In this document: one piece after another, positions 1-11,789 of the stretch
How positions within the stretch are numbered: the stretch's first letter is position 1
How the letters are laid out: each line of letters begins with the position of its first letter
Assembly: GCA_028023455.1 (NCBI GenBank)
Contig: JAQFVV010006294.1
Location: forward strand, 1,949,001 to 2,013,000
DNA: 64,000 bases
Direction of reading: 5' to 3'
Source of the DNA: Epiperipatus broadwayi
Lineage: Eukaryota; Onychophora; Udeonychophora; Euonychophora; Peripatidae
The notes under the pieces: generated by a model
The model's input: only the letters and a program-made list of their open reading frames with translations
Told to the model about the DNA's origin: nothing
Databases searched by the model: none
Position numbers and translations under genes: made by a program

Positions 1-1062
1 ATAAGGGCCATGCTTTATTTTTGTCTGTCATAATTGTATATATGTATTGGGAAAATATTTATCATTTACACAAACATTCATTCTGCGTTATCAGGCACTG
101 AGAAGAAAGACCATGGTGTTTCTTGATCTTAAACTCAGAGGTAAAAGGCCAATAAACTCACCACTCTGGCTAATGCGTGTTGGTGAGCAGCCCATCCATG
201 TTCGTATACTATATGAATAATCACATAGTAATAACAGCTGCAACAACAAGAACGTATGGAGTGAACATTAGGAATTTGCCCTGCTCGGTTCCTTTAAGGC
301 CTCCAAGAGGAATCAAAGGATCTCCTTTCAGTTAATAACAAGTATAGAGAACTTTATAAACATCATCCTGGTCTTCATTATTATTTGGTAAGTCCAGCTA
401 AATCTGAGCATTTATAATTATATGTAAAACCTTTAAATTCATGTAGTAAACAGAGGTATTTGTTTCTAAGGTTTAGAAAATTATTTATTGTATATATTTG
501 ATATCAATAGTCCTTTGTATTTACACTTGTATAAATGTATGCACATGAGTGTACTTCAACAATTTATATGTTAAATAATGAAGTAAACCAGAACAGTGAT
601 ACAGTCTTATTTATCAATTACTTTTTACAATTGACTCCACTGACTGCAATTAAATTTTGCCTTAATCACTGCAAAGTGGACAAAAAATATGATTTCTCGG
701 TTGGCATAAAAAAAAGATTCAAAAATAAACACCATCATTATGTGTAATAAAAAAAAGAAGCTTACTTATTCTTTTTAATATAGTATGATTATGACTACAA
801 ACTGTTTGAAAGCATGCTAAGCACACTATATTAAATAAATTACGCATTCTATATTAAAAGAAGTCAACAAGCTTATCTTAGTACACATAATGATAGTATT
901 TATTTTTGAATTACAATTGCAATGAGGAAAGATACAATATTATAGTGGAATTACAAAAAAAAATTGTAACTCTCTAAAAATAAGAACAGAAAAAGTAATT
1001 TTGCTTTTAAAAAAATAAATAATAAATTTTTTGGAAAAATATTTACAATAATATAAATATAT
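1..1062. other. AT-rich stretch without a recognised gene
   Basis: No convincing exon, RNA gene or transposon end is visible. Short open frames, such as one at 535-747, are low-complexity and match no family I know. The stretch ends at the left boundary of the LTR1 element, where an ATAT-rich target precedes the LTR. Confidence 0.5.
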
Positions 1063-3146
1063 TGTACTTGACCCTCCACATCTCTTATCACAGAAGGTGC
1101 CACTAGGCCACTGTCAACCTAGAAAATTTGATTTATTGTGATCAGAAGTTAAGTGATGAGGAATGGTCTGATATAAATGTTGCTAGCTAGACACAAGGAC
1201 AGAAAGAGAGCTTAAATATTATTCAGATAATTGAGGGATAAGGACACAGAAACAAAAATCAGCCAAAAAAAAAATTAGTAATAATTCTTAGATTTATTAA
1301 ATTTAAAACAAATATTAGTCATTAAAAAAGGAAATAAAAGTTTCACCCACATTCCTTAACCTTATTTGTCTGAGAGGGTAAATGAAGATTATGGTATGTC
1401 AAACATTTCAGCAGATAATTTTGTTTTCTCACTGAAGCTTATAGAGAATTGTCATGATATTTCTACCAATGATTTACCTACATAAATCCTGTTCTCCTCT
1501 TTAGGGACATATTCCTATTTGCTAAATGCCATGTGACTATTAGTTATATATCCCCTTGTTAGAGGTTTCAGTAAAGGCTACCTTGAACAGAAGTTAATTA
1601 ACAGTGTGTGGCAATTGCTCCTTAACCTTGGGAAAGGCATCAAGATCAACACAAGGACATTCTATGCTCCTTAACACTCTTAAGGGCTTATGTTTATTAT
1701 ACAGCCCCTAAGGTTACCTCTGTTCAAAGTAAATAGAAAATATTATGATTTACATAATATTAAATATAATAATAAAAATAAATCTCAGTCTATATAGCAT
1801 AAAAGAAAACAGAATTAAACCATAATTGATAAACCATCAGTCAAATGAGCCATGGTCTGCAGGAAACTCAGACACATGTTAAAGTAAATTGATTTCAAAT
1901 GAAATGGGATAGGTGAGATAAAATAAAAACTGTTATCTGCCAAAACCTTTAACAACAAATAATAATAAAGAAAGAAAGAAGTACAAGATACCAACTTTCA
2001 ATATACTTTTCAACAAACTGATAGAAATTAAATCCTGAATTAATTATTTACAACTCACAGGTCATAATAGTAAATAGACATAATAAAAAGAAATATTTAT
2101 AAATCAACTAAAATAACTAAACTTATACAAATAAGCCTATCATATGTTTATCTTTCTTTTTCTTTAAATAGCAAGCCTAGAGACTTAAGCCCTGGTTAAG
2201 ATAGTAATGTTATGTTACCTTCAAGACACCAATTTTCCCTTGTGATTTGTTTCAATGGCATATGCAAGATTCAGTTCCAGCAAGTGTACATTGCTGTTGT
2301 TTTCTTTTCCTTTTTTTTTTTTTTGATCTTCAGAAAGCTGGTCATGTAATATGGAGGCAATTTTGCAGATTGGTCTCAAATATTTAAATTAGGACATGTT
2401 AATGATGAAACAACTTTAGAGTTCTGAGGTTCATCTTAGAATGGTTTTTAGCATGACATACCTTTGATATTTTTCTGCAAGGCTGGTAGTTTCTGCATTG
2501 AGAATTGGTGATCGCTAGCTCCAGTAATAAGCCTATGCACATTTTTATGGGATATCAGTTTGAGGGTTAAAATGTCTATGATAACAACTGGATGATTTTT
2601 TTTTCTTTTGTGAATGGTTTCTTTAGCAATTAGCATCTGTCCAAAAAAAATGAAACTGAATGACCTCACCTTTTCTCTCTTTTTTTTTTAAATAAAAAAA
2701 ACAGAGCTTTTATATCCTATTCTTTAACTCCTGCCAGATCTTAATTAAAAATCTAACCAGGATTATTTTCTTTCCTATCTTTTTTCTTTTTTCTCTTTTT
2801 TTCTTTAAACACTCCTTAAATCTTAATTAATTAGAAAAACCCTCCTATCCAAGCTTTTAGATTGAGATATCACCACTTTAAGTTGGTCTTTAGAATAAAA
2901 TTTTGGTTTGTTTTAATCACAATAGTTTAAAAACAAAACAAAAAAAATTATCTTAATCAAAATCTTTTTGAAGTGTTTTTTTTATTTCAAAATATAATCA
3001 GTTGTGTGCACTCTCTTACAAAAAAAATATAACAAACTGCAATGCTTTAAATAAGTAAACTTTCTCTTTCCTTTGCAAACCCCTATAAGTATTTTTTTCT
3101 GATTTCAAAACAGTTAACTTTTGAAGCAGAGAAAGCCTCTAGTTCA
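1063..3146 (-). repeat. LTR1 left copy (3' LTR)
   Basis: This direct repeat of the segment starting at 5044 runs about 2,084 bp. Recognisable shared blocks are the one at 1090-1265, pairing with 5065-5240, and the one around 2250-2660, pairing with about 6220-6600. The minus-strand 5' end is at 3146 and the 3' end (GTACA) at 1063. Copies differ by many substitutions and small indels, so the insertion is old. Confidence 0.75.
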
Positions 3147-3320
3147 ACTGTCCCTTCACACCTCATAAAAAAAATTTTTTTCTTTTTTTTTTACATTTAA
3201 ACCTTCCACAAAAACCCTGTAGAATGTTTGCCCTGTCTTCTATTTTGCATGATCATGACTAATTTTAACTTTCCCTAAAACCACCGGACTCTCTCTTGAC
3301 TATTTCTTGGGAAACTGTCC

Positions 3321-4660
3321 TCATATCTTCCTGCCTGGTGATCTCAGTCTGGTGCTTCTTTTTTTGACAAAAGTTTGGTCACTATTGTTGTTTAGCCTTT
3401 TGAACTTACCTATAGGCTCTTTGGATAGATTAACAAAGTCTATTGATATTAACAATTCAGACATTTCCTCAATAGATCTACCACTGCTGCTCAACATGAT
3501 TTGTTGAATAATAGGTGGCATATTATGATGTATAGTTCAAATAATTTGACCATCCAAGAGGAAATTCAGTTAATGATTGCAACTTTGCAACCTGTCTACT
3601 GTGTAGAGTATCCCACCTTGTCTTGCTTCACTTTCCTTGCATCACTCCAAAATTTACTTAAAAATTGCATATCTATATTAGTCAAAGGTTTGGTGTTTTG
3701 TCCATAAGGTATGCCATCAATCTGAGGTTGTTTCCCTGGGGTGACTACCAGTGATTGTAACTTTTTCTTCTTCTTGTCAGTTCCGAAATAAAAATAAACT
3801 ACCTAAGCTTTCAAGGTGTTTTAATAGCTTTTCCTCACCTCTGCTTTAAATGTTTTAATCAGAATATGCTTTTTCAAAAACTGGCTAGTTAATTCATCCT
3901 ATCTTTTATTTCTTAAATCCCTATGTTCATTTTCTATAGGACCTCTTCCATATTGTTTGATCTCAATACTGGAATATCCACATTCATTTTCTATCTCTGC
4001 TATTCTATACTCTAGACTTCTTATTATCTCAGTATATATCTACTATTTCTGTCTATAAATTATCCTCACTCTTTTCTATGTTTTGATATGCATGCTCTAA
4101 CTGCACCACCATACTATCTATACCCTTTTCTTTTTCCTTCTGAATCTTCTAACTGCTCTTATGTTATTTTATCCATCTATATCTAATTCTTCCACACCTC
4201 TTCTATCTGTACTAGCTTTGTTTCCACATTATTTGCCCTAACACTGTCTGGTTTTAACACTTCTCTAACTTCACTCACATCTACTTTTCCCATCTTAACT
4301 TCCTTCTCTACTTCCTGAATATCTTTAGTCAAATTTTTCTCTCTGGTTTCTATGGCCTTCTGATTTTTCTCCACCCTTTCTTTGGCTTTTTGCCTTGTTC
4401 CTTTCATTTCCTTTATTATTTCAGTTTTAAACTCTTCCCACATTGCCTGCTGCCTTAGTTTCATTTTTTTTTGGTTTTGCTCAACTTTCAGTAACTCTTG
4501 ATGCATGTCCTTCATCATTGCCTGAGTTTGTTTCATTTCTCTATTTTCTTTCATCATATCCATAATCCTCTTCATCGTCATCTGTATCTCTGCCACTTTA
4601 TTTTCCTTTTCTGCTATTTGGGGATTTTTGAAAGAAATAGGGCTTTCTTCCTTGAGTATG
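3321..4660 (-). pseudogene. Gag-like coiled-coil protein of LTR1 (decayed)
   Basis: The longest open stretch is 4183-4596 and stays open up to about 4660. It encodes a highly charged K/E/Q/M-rich helix likely to form a coiled coil. Its N-terminal block (E-S-P-I-S-F-K-N-P-Q then E-K-E) matches the start of the LTR2 Gag frame at 10065 (E-S-P-I-Y-F-K-N-P-Q). By that alignment the start codon has become ATA at 4658-4660. Further downstream on the minus strand, broken frames remain around 3700-3530 (containing I-D-G-I-P-Y-G-Q-N) and 3521-3321. A structural Gag role is inferred from its position between LTRs and from homology to the LTR2 frame. No zinc knuckle, protease or polymerase is visible. 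Confidence 0.6.
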
Positions 4661-5043
4661 CCCTACCATTTTCTTCCCTGAATTCCATTTTTTGAGAACA
4701 AGAGTCAAATTCCAATATATCTAACTTTCCCAACTTTTATTTTCGGTTTTAAATTTTTTTACTTTGGAAAATATAACTACTACTATTTATTATTCCCTTA
4801 TTTACCACTCTTCCTTTCATTCAAATTTTTAGAAAGCTAAAAAAAACTCTATTTGATTATTTATTTAACTATTTAAACCCCTACTCCAAACCACTCTATC
4901 AATACACACCCCAACTAGCATAAACTGATCCTAAGACTAAATTTTGCCCTCTACAAATATTCCCTAATAATTTGAACAAAATCTCACATGGGTTTTACAA
5001 TTTGAAGCCCACACATTGTCAGCATTAAAATTTTTATCCCAGT

Positions 5044-7736
5044 TGTACCAGACACTCATCTCTTATCACCAAGGGTGCCACTAGGCCACTATCAACCTAG
5101 AAACTTTGATTTATGATGATCAGAAGTTAAGTGATGATGAACAATCCTATATAAATGCTGATGGCTAGACACAGAGAGAAAAAGAGATCTTAAATATTAT
5201 TCAGACAACTGAGATATAGGACCCAGAAACAAACATCAGCCAAAAAAAAAATATTAATAACTCTTAGATTTATTAAATTCAAAACAAATATTAGTCATTA
5301 AAAAAAAAAGAAATAAAAGTTTCACCCAAATTCCTTAACTTTATTTGTATGAGAGTGCAAGTGAAGATTATGATATATCAAACACTTCAACAGATAATTT
5401 TGTTTTCTCACCAAAACTTATAGGGAATTGTCATGATCTACCTGCCAATAATTTACCTACACAAATCCCAATCTCCTTTCACTTCTATTTTTGTCCTCAT
5501 TAAAGACCTATTCCCATTTGCTATATGCCATATGAGTATCAGTTATATATCCCATTGTTAGAGGTTTTTTAGTAAATGCTACCTTAAATGGAAGTTAGTG
5601 AACAGTGTGGCAAAAGACAACATGACCAACACAAGAATATTCTATGCTCCTTAAGCTCTCATACGGGCTTGCATTTATTATATGGCACTTAAGATTACCT
5701 CCATACAAGTAAATAGAAAAGATTATGATTTACATAATACTAAATAAAAAAATCTCACTCTATATAGCATAAAAGCAAACAGAATTAAACCATAATCAAT
5801 AAACTGCCCGCCAAAACAGCCATGGTCTGCAGAAAACACAGACATACATTAAACTAAATTGATTTCAAATAAAATGGGACAGATAAGATAAAAAGAAAAC
5901 TACTGTTATTTTCCAAAGCTTTTATCAACAAATAATAATAAAAAAAGAAATGAATACAAGATACCAAAAATACACTTTCCGACAAACTGATAGAATTGAA
6001 ATCTTGAATTAATTATTTACAATTTATAGGTCATAATAATTCATACACATAATAAAAAGAAATATTTATAAATCAATTAAAATAACTAAACTTATATAAA
6101 TAAGCCTATCATATGTTCATCTTTCTTTTTTTTTAAATAGCAAGCCTGGAGACTTAAGCCCTGGTTAAGATAATAATAACATTAGGTTACCTTCAAGATT
6201 TCAATTTTCTCTTGTGATTCATGTGCAAGTTTCAGTTCCAGCAAGTGTACACTGTTGTTTTCTTTTTTTTTATCTCCAGGAAACTGGTCACAGAATGTGA
6301 AGGCAAACTTCCGGATCAGTCTCAAACTTTTAAGTTAGGACATGCTAATAATGAAACAACTTTAGAGCTCTGAGGTTCATCTTAGAATGGCTTTTAGCAC
6401 CACATACCTTTGATATTTTTCTGCAAAGCTGATAGTTTCTGCATTGGGAATTGTTGATTGTTAGCTCCAGTAATAAGTGTAATGCATCTTTTTATGGAAA
6501 ATTGGTTTGAGGATCGAAATGTCTATGATAACAACCGGACAATTTTTTTTCTTTTTTGAATAGTTTCTTTAGTAATTAGTCTATCCAAAAAAAATGAAAC
6601 TGAATGACCTCACCTTTTCTGTCTTCTTTTTAAAACAAAAACAAAAAAACAGAGCTTTTATATCCTATTCCTTATCTCCAGCCAGATCTTAATTAAAAAT
6701 CTAACCATCTCCTTAAATCTTAATTAATTAGGAACCCACCCCAATCAAGCTTTTAGATTGAAATATCACCACTTTAAGTCAGTCTTTAGAATAAAAGTTT
6801 GGTTTGTTTTAATCACAATAGTTTAAAAACAAAACAAAAAAAAATTATCTTTTCAAAGTGATTTTTTTTATTATTTCAAAATATAATCAGGTGTGTGCAC
6901 TATATACCTACTTATAATGGCACATACTTTTACAAAAAAAAATACAAGGCTTTAAATGACAAAACTTTCTCTTTTCTTTGCAAACCTCTATAACTATATA
7001 TATTTTTTCTGATTTCAAAATATGTGCAAGGCTCAGTTCCAGAAAGTGTACACTGTTGTTGTTTTCCTTTCTTTCTTTTTTTGATCTCCAAGAAGCTGGT
7101 CACAGAGTGTGAAGGCAAATTTCCAGATCAGTCTCAAACTTTTAAGTTAGGACATGTTAATAATGAAACAACTTTAGAGTTCTGAGGTTCATCTTAGAAT
7201 GGCTTTTAGCACAGCATTCCTTTGATATTTTTCTGCAAAGCTGGTAGTTTCTGCATTGGGAATTGGTAATTGTTAGCTCCAATAATAAGTGTAATGCATC
7301 TTTTTATGAGAAATTGGTTTGAGGATCGAATTGTCTATGATAACAACTAGACAATTTTTTTTCTTTTTTGAATAGCTTCTTTAGCAATTAGAGTTTAAAA
7401 ATCTAACCAGGGCTATTTTCTTTTCTTCCCATTTTCTTTTTTTTTCTTTAAACACTCCTTAAATCTTAATTAATTAGAACCCACCGCTCCAAGCTGTTAG
7501 ATAGAGATATCACCACTTTAAGTAGGTCTTTAGAATAAAATTTTGGTTTGTTTTAACCACAGTAGTTTAAAAAAAAATTATCTTAAAATCTTTTTAAAGT
7601 GATTTTTTATTATTTCAAAATATAATCAGGTGTGTGCACTATATATCTACTTGAAATGGCACACACTTTTACAAAAAATAACAAAATACAAGACTTTAAA
7701 TAACAAAACTTTTCCTTTTTTTGCAAACCTCTATAA
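5044..7736 (-). repeat. LTR1 right copy (5' LTR), main part, with internal duplication
   Basis: This pairs with 1063-3146. It is longer because a segment is present twice: 6231-7022 is followed by a partial second copy at 7023-7736, an offset of 792 bp. Both start with the block that precedes the AAGTGTACACTGTTG motif. The LTR is then interrupted by the hAT-type element at 7737 and finishes at 14907-14973. Confidence 0.7.
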
Positions 7737-7949
7737 CAGTGGTCTTCAACCTTTTCACACCTGCGAACTGGTAAAAATAAGGATAAGGTTTCATGGACCG
7801 GCAAAAATAAGGATAAGGTTTCATGGACCAGCAGAAGTCTATAGATAATTTTTTTTAAAGATGTAAACTGCTTAGCCTTAGGTGAGCATAAGTATTATAA
7901 CTGATCAAAACAACAATGTTAAATATACAAGATGAAGTTATATATATAT

Positions 7950-9703
7950 TGTACCTATATTGATATAGGCACATATAATTTTTATCTAAAATTATTATTA
8001 AAGTAATCGTTCATAAAAGAAAAACATAAAATTAAACGTTGAAGAGTTTATTGCAGTTTGTTTTAGAAAAAAGATAAGAATTAAATAGTTTTCTAGCGTT
8101 AGTTTTTGAAATAAAAAAAGCTACAGTTAATTAATCCTAAGAGGGGAGGGGGAGTCTTGGTTTGAGACATGAAACTAAAGGTTTACAAAAGGAAATAAAT
8201 AGTTTTTATTAGTATTCGTAAAAAATATAATTTCAAAGGTTAAAATATACATATCTCTTTTCATTCAATTTTAATTAAAGAAAAATAATGTTAAAACTAA
8301 TATATGACCGTATATATGTACATTTGTAAATATATAAAATGTATGTGAAAGTTAGGGAAGATTATCATTGAAAAACACGGCAATGGCTATTAGATATTAA
8401 TTAATATAAAACAATATGTTTTTGCATGGCTATTACTAATTAAGCAATCTTTCAAAACATGTTTATCAAAGGATTAATTGATAAGAAATTTGACAACAGA
8501 TCTTTGCCGGAGATATCAGAAAGACAACACGTTGCAGATATAAATAGACCTTTTTTTTATAGGACAGTCATTCAGTTCCACAAATTAATTGAGTGACTTC
8601 AGTTCACAAAGTTATTGAGAGAGTGCAGTTTGGAAATTAATTGAGTCAGTTAAGAAACAAAATGCAGTGCTGAGAATATTTTGGAACGCACGTTCACCTC
8701 CAGCCCAGATGTCCGAGAAAACAGCAGATCTGCCCGTGAAATAATGTCAGCTTAACATCTTAGAAAATCTCCGTCAGTATCTATTTGTCTCCGATAGCAA
8801 TAATCGTGAAAATCAAGAAACTCAGCAAGAAAACGTCCCAGCCGGCTGGTAAGCATTTATAATGGAAATATCCTCACTGAAAGCAGCCTCCAAAGAACAA
8901 AATTCTACGTCAACATTCAAAATCCTAGGTAAAACATTTGCTTATTTTCGTTATACTGTAATAGCCATTGCATTTCATTAATTCATGCGAATCCTCCAAG
9001 AGTCTAATTATATGAACTCGATATCATACATAAATGACCTATTATATGTGTGTGATTAAATTTCAAATGCTATGTAATACCTTAATATTATTATGTGTGT
9101 GCATGAGTTAATATGTGCGTGATCCTTATATCAATATTATTAGTTAAATTAGATAAATACCAGTGTTTTGTTATGAAAGTAAACAAGAATATTTAAATTA
9201 GTTTAGAAATGTCAATTTAAAATATGCGTGTGTTTATTAGAATTATAAAATGTTTAAATTTAGAAATAAATGTTAGTTAATAAATTATCTTTAAAATTAA
9301 ACTTTATTTGTCGGTCAATTCTTTTTATCAATTCTTTTACAATTCTTTTATAAATTTTTTTAACAAACTCTTTATCAAGTCTTTTAACCACTAATTAAGT
9401 ATAATCTATTAGTGATTACAAACAACTGAGCTAGTTATGGATTTAGGCGTTGGGTTAGTTGCCACTATTCAAAGTGCGTTGTCTATTCTTTTAGAATAAG
9501 CAGCTGGCGCCCGTGTTTATACACAAACAAAAAAGTGCTTTGAACTTGGTGTTGAACTCAACAGTCAAGAAGAAGTTATGTCCTGGAAATGTAATGTTAG
9601 TTATATACTTTATAGCTATCGTTTGGGCATACATACTCTCCGAGTATGTTCTTCTCTGCCTAAGAGGCCGGTGATTCGAATACACATAATAGAATATGGT
9701 TCA
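7950..9703 (+). repeat. LTR2 left-arm LTR
   Basis: This 1,754-bp LTR starts TGTACC and ends TTCA, and is followed after one base by the primer binding site. Near its 3' end a hairpin (9631-9649) has an 8-bp stem ACATACTC/GAGTATGT and a 3-base loop, in the part that would be R/U5. The inverted counterpart is in the right arm. Confidence 0.7.
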
Positions 9704-9704
9704 A

Positions 9705-9722
9705 TGGCGCCCAACATGGGGC
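9705..9722 (+). promoter_or_regulatory. Primer binding site, tRNA-Lys type
   Basis: The sequence TGGCGCCCAACATGGGGC lies one base after the LTR end. From memory, the primer binding site complementary to tRNA-Lys(CUU) is the same except for one base in the middle (G in place of A). The right arm keeps only the first ten bases (11779-11788, minus strand) before diverging. This site fixes both the LTR boundary and the transcriptional direction of the left arm. Confidence 0.75.
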
Positions 9723-10064
9723 TGAACCTAAGAAACAATAGTAAAGAAATACTTTGTTTCTTGTTTGAAAATTTTGTTTTATACAAAAGTTAAATTACAT
9801 ATGTAAAAGTGTTTTAATTTTAAAAAAGAATTGACCGAAAATTTTTTTTTTCCGAAATGAAAAGAGATTTTGACATATATGCTATCAAATCAGAGTCAAT
9901 ATGATGTTATGGGCGGAGTTAAAGCATTAAGAGTGGGTAGTGAAAAGGACAAAAGTCTGGAGTTAACGTAGGTTTCCGTATTAGTAAGAAAAATAAATAA
10001 ATAAGTCGTACATTAAATTTAGTTTAACATAAGCGCTAGTACTTTAAAATTGAAATTTTCGAAA

Positions 10065-10780
10065 ATGGATCCGAAAGAAAGCCCAATATATTTTAAAAAT
10101 CCCCAGTTAGTAGAAAAGGAGAAAGAGTATCTGAGACGCGAATGATGATGAAAATTATGATGAATATGATGCAAGAGTTCAAAGCAGAATTGATAAAAGA
10201 AATGCGTCAAGAAATTAAACAAAGCCAACAAGAGCTTAAAGAAGAACTCAAAGCAGAATTGAAGGCAGAATTTAGTCAGGTTAAAACAGAAATTAAAGAA
10301 CTCAGAGCAGAAGTAAGAGAAATAAGATGTGAGATAACGGTAAAGGTAGAGAAGAACCAAGAAGTTATAGAGTTAGATTTAATTAAAGAAAGTCAGGGAG
10401 TTGAGGTCACGAAAGAGGTAGAAATTGAATTAGAATCAGATAGCGTTGTGACAGATAAAGTAGAAACTTATGTAGATCAAAAGGTAGAAAATCGCGTAAA
10501 AGAGTTTTTACAAAAATTTAAAAAGGTTAAAGTAAACGTTCGCATTTGCTGTAGACGTAGATTTAAAACAAAGAGAAAGCATAGAAAAAAATATTCCCAG
10601 ATTGAAGTAATTCGGAGTTTGTCTAGGTATAAAGGTTTTCTGAGTTACGAAGTCGAAAACAGAACAGAGAGAGAAAGAGATAAAGCAATAAAATATATAA
10701 GCGGAACCGATAAGAGAGGAAAGTTAGTTTATATTATAGAATTTGTAGAAAGAAAGAAGGAACCGCCTGACATAGTTTAA
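10065..10780 (+). pseudogene. LTR2 Gag-like coiled-coil protein, left arm (frameshifted)
   Basis: The natural start is ATG at 10065 (M-D-P-K-E-S-P-I-Y-F). A 4-base loss near 10120, compared with the right-arm copy, shifts the frame, so the remaining open stretch begins at 10142. The protein is rich in K, E and Q with a heptad-like pattern (E-L-K-E-E-L-K-A-E-L-K-A-E), predicting a long coiled coil of about 100 residues. A basic segment (R-R-R-F-K-T-K-R-K-H-R-K-K-Y) follows, then a C-terminus ending P-P-D-I-V. It has no CCHC knuckle. I infer a Gag-type structural protein from its position after the primer binding site. Confidence 0.6.
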
Positions 10781-10917
10781 AAGTTAATAAACGGGTGGAA
10801 TAGTAAAGGAAATAAACAAAAGGGACCGGAAATGGACTATGAGTCTAATATAATTATTTTGATGTAGGTGAAAAGCCTGAATTAGAATTTCGCTATTTAA
10901 AATGATGGATTGTTTTG

Positions 10918-11412
10918 TCAGATAATAATGTTTACTTTAAACCTTTTATTTTTAATTCTTTGTAAAAACTCTTTTACGCTATTTTCTACCTTTTGATCTA
11001 CATAAGTTTCTACTTTATCTGTCACAACGCTATCTGATACTAATTCAATTTCTACCTCTTTCGTGACCTCAACTTCCTGACTTTCTTTAATTAAATCTAA
11101 CTCTATAACTTCTTGGTTCTTCTCTACCTTTACCGTTATCTCACATCTTATTTCTCTTACTTCTGCTCTGAGTTCTTTAATTTCTGTTTTAACCTGACTA
11201 AATTCTGCCTTCAATTCTGCTTTGAGTTCTTCTTTAAGCTCTTGCTGGCTTTGTTTAATTTCTTGACGCATTTCTTTTATCAATTCTGCTTTGAACTCTT
11301 GCATCATATTCGTCATCATTTTCATCATCATTCGCATCTCAGATACTTCTTCTATCTCCTTTTCTACTAACTGGGGATTTTTAAAATATATTGGGCTTTC
11401 TTTCGGATCCAT
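10918..11412 (-). CDS. LTR2 Gag-like coiled-coil protein, right arm (C-terminally truncated)
   Basis: This is an intact frame on the minus strand. I choose the ATG at 11412 (M-D-P-K-E-S-P-I-Y-F-K-N-P-Q-L) over the in-frame ATG 21 bases upstream, because the M-D-P-K start is shared with the left arm. It reads through the whole coiled-coil region of the left-arm copy, without the 4-base loss, to about residue 155. It then runs past the palindrome boundary into a few unrelated residues and stops. It therefore lacks the basic C-terminal region seen in the left arm. Expression is unknown and function is inferred from the retroelement context. Confidence 0.5.
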   Translation of the reverse strand: MDPKESPIYFKNPQLVEKEIEEVSEMRMMMKMMTNMMQEFKAELIKEMRQEIKQSQQELKEELKAELKAEFSQVKTEIKELRAEVREIRCEITVKVEKNQEVIELDLIKESQEVEVTKEVEIELVSDSVVTDKVETYVDQKVENSVKEFLQRIKNKRFKVNIII

Positions 11413-11789
11413 TTTTGAAAATTTCAATTTCAAAGTACTAGCACTTATGTTAAACTGAATTTAATATACGACTTATTTATTTATTTTTCTTACTAATACG
11501 GAAACTCACATTACCTCCAGACTTTTGTCCTTTTCGCTACCCGCTCTTAATGCTTTAACCCCGCCCAAATATCATATTGACTCTGATTTGATAGCATATA
11601 TGTCAAAATCTCTTTTCATTTCGGAAAAAAAAGTTTTCAGTCAATTCTTTTTTAAAATTAAAACACTTTTACATACGTAATTTAACTTTTTAGATTTTTA
11701 TTTTCAACAAGAACAAAGTATTTAATTAACTGTCATTTATGACAAGTTCAGCCCACATTGGGTAAAGCCATTGAACCGTTGGGCGCCAT

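Noticed and set aside
9578-9793. Small protein-coding gene
   Set aside because: The frame lies inside the LTR2 3' end and across the primer binding site; its inverse copy at 11737-11982 shows it is LTR sequence.
10019-11370. Cysteine/phenylalanine-rich antisense frames at 10019-10360 and 11113-11370
   Set aside because: They are complements of the coiled-coil Gag coding sequence in each palindrome arm, so they are shadows.
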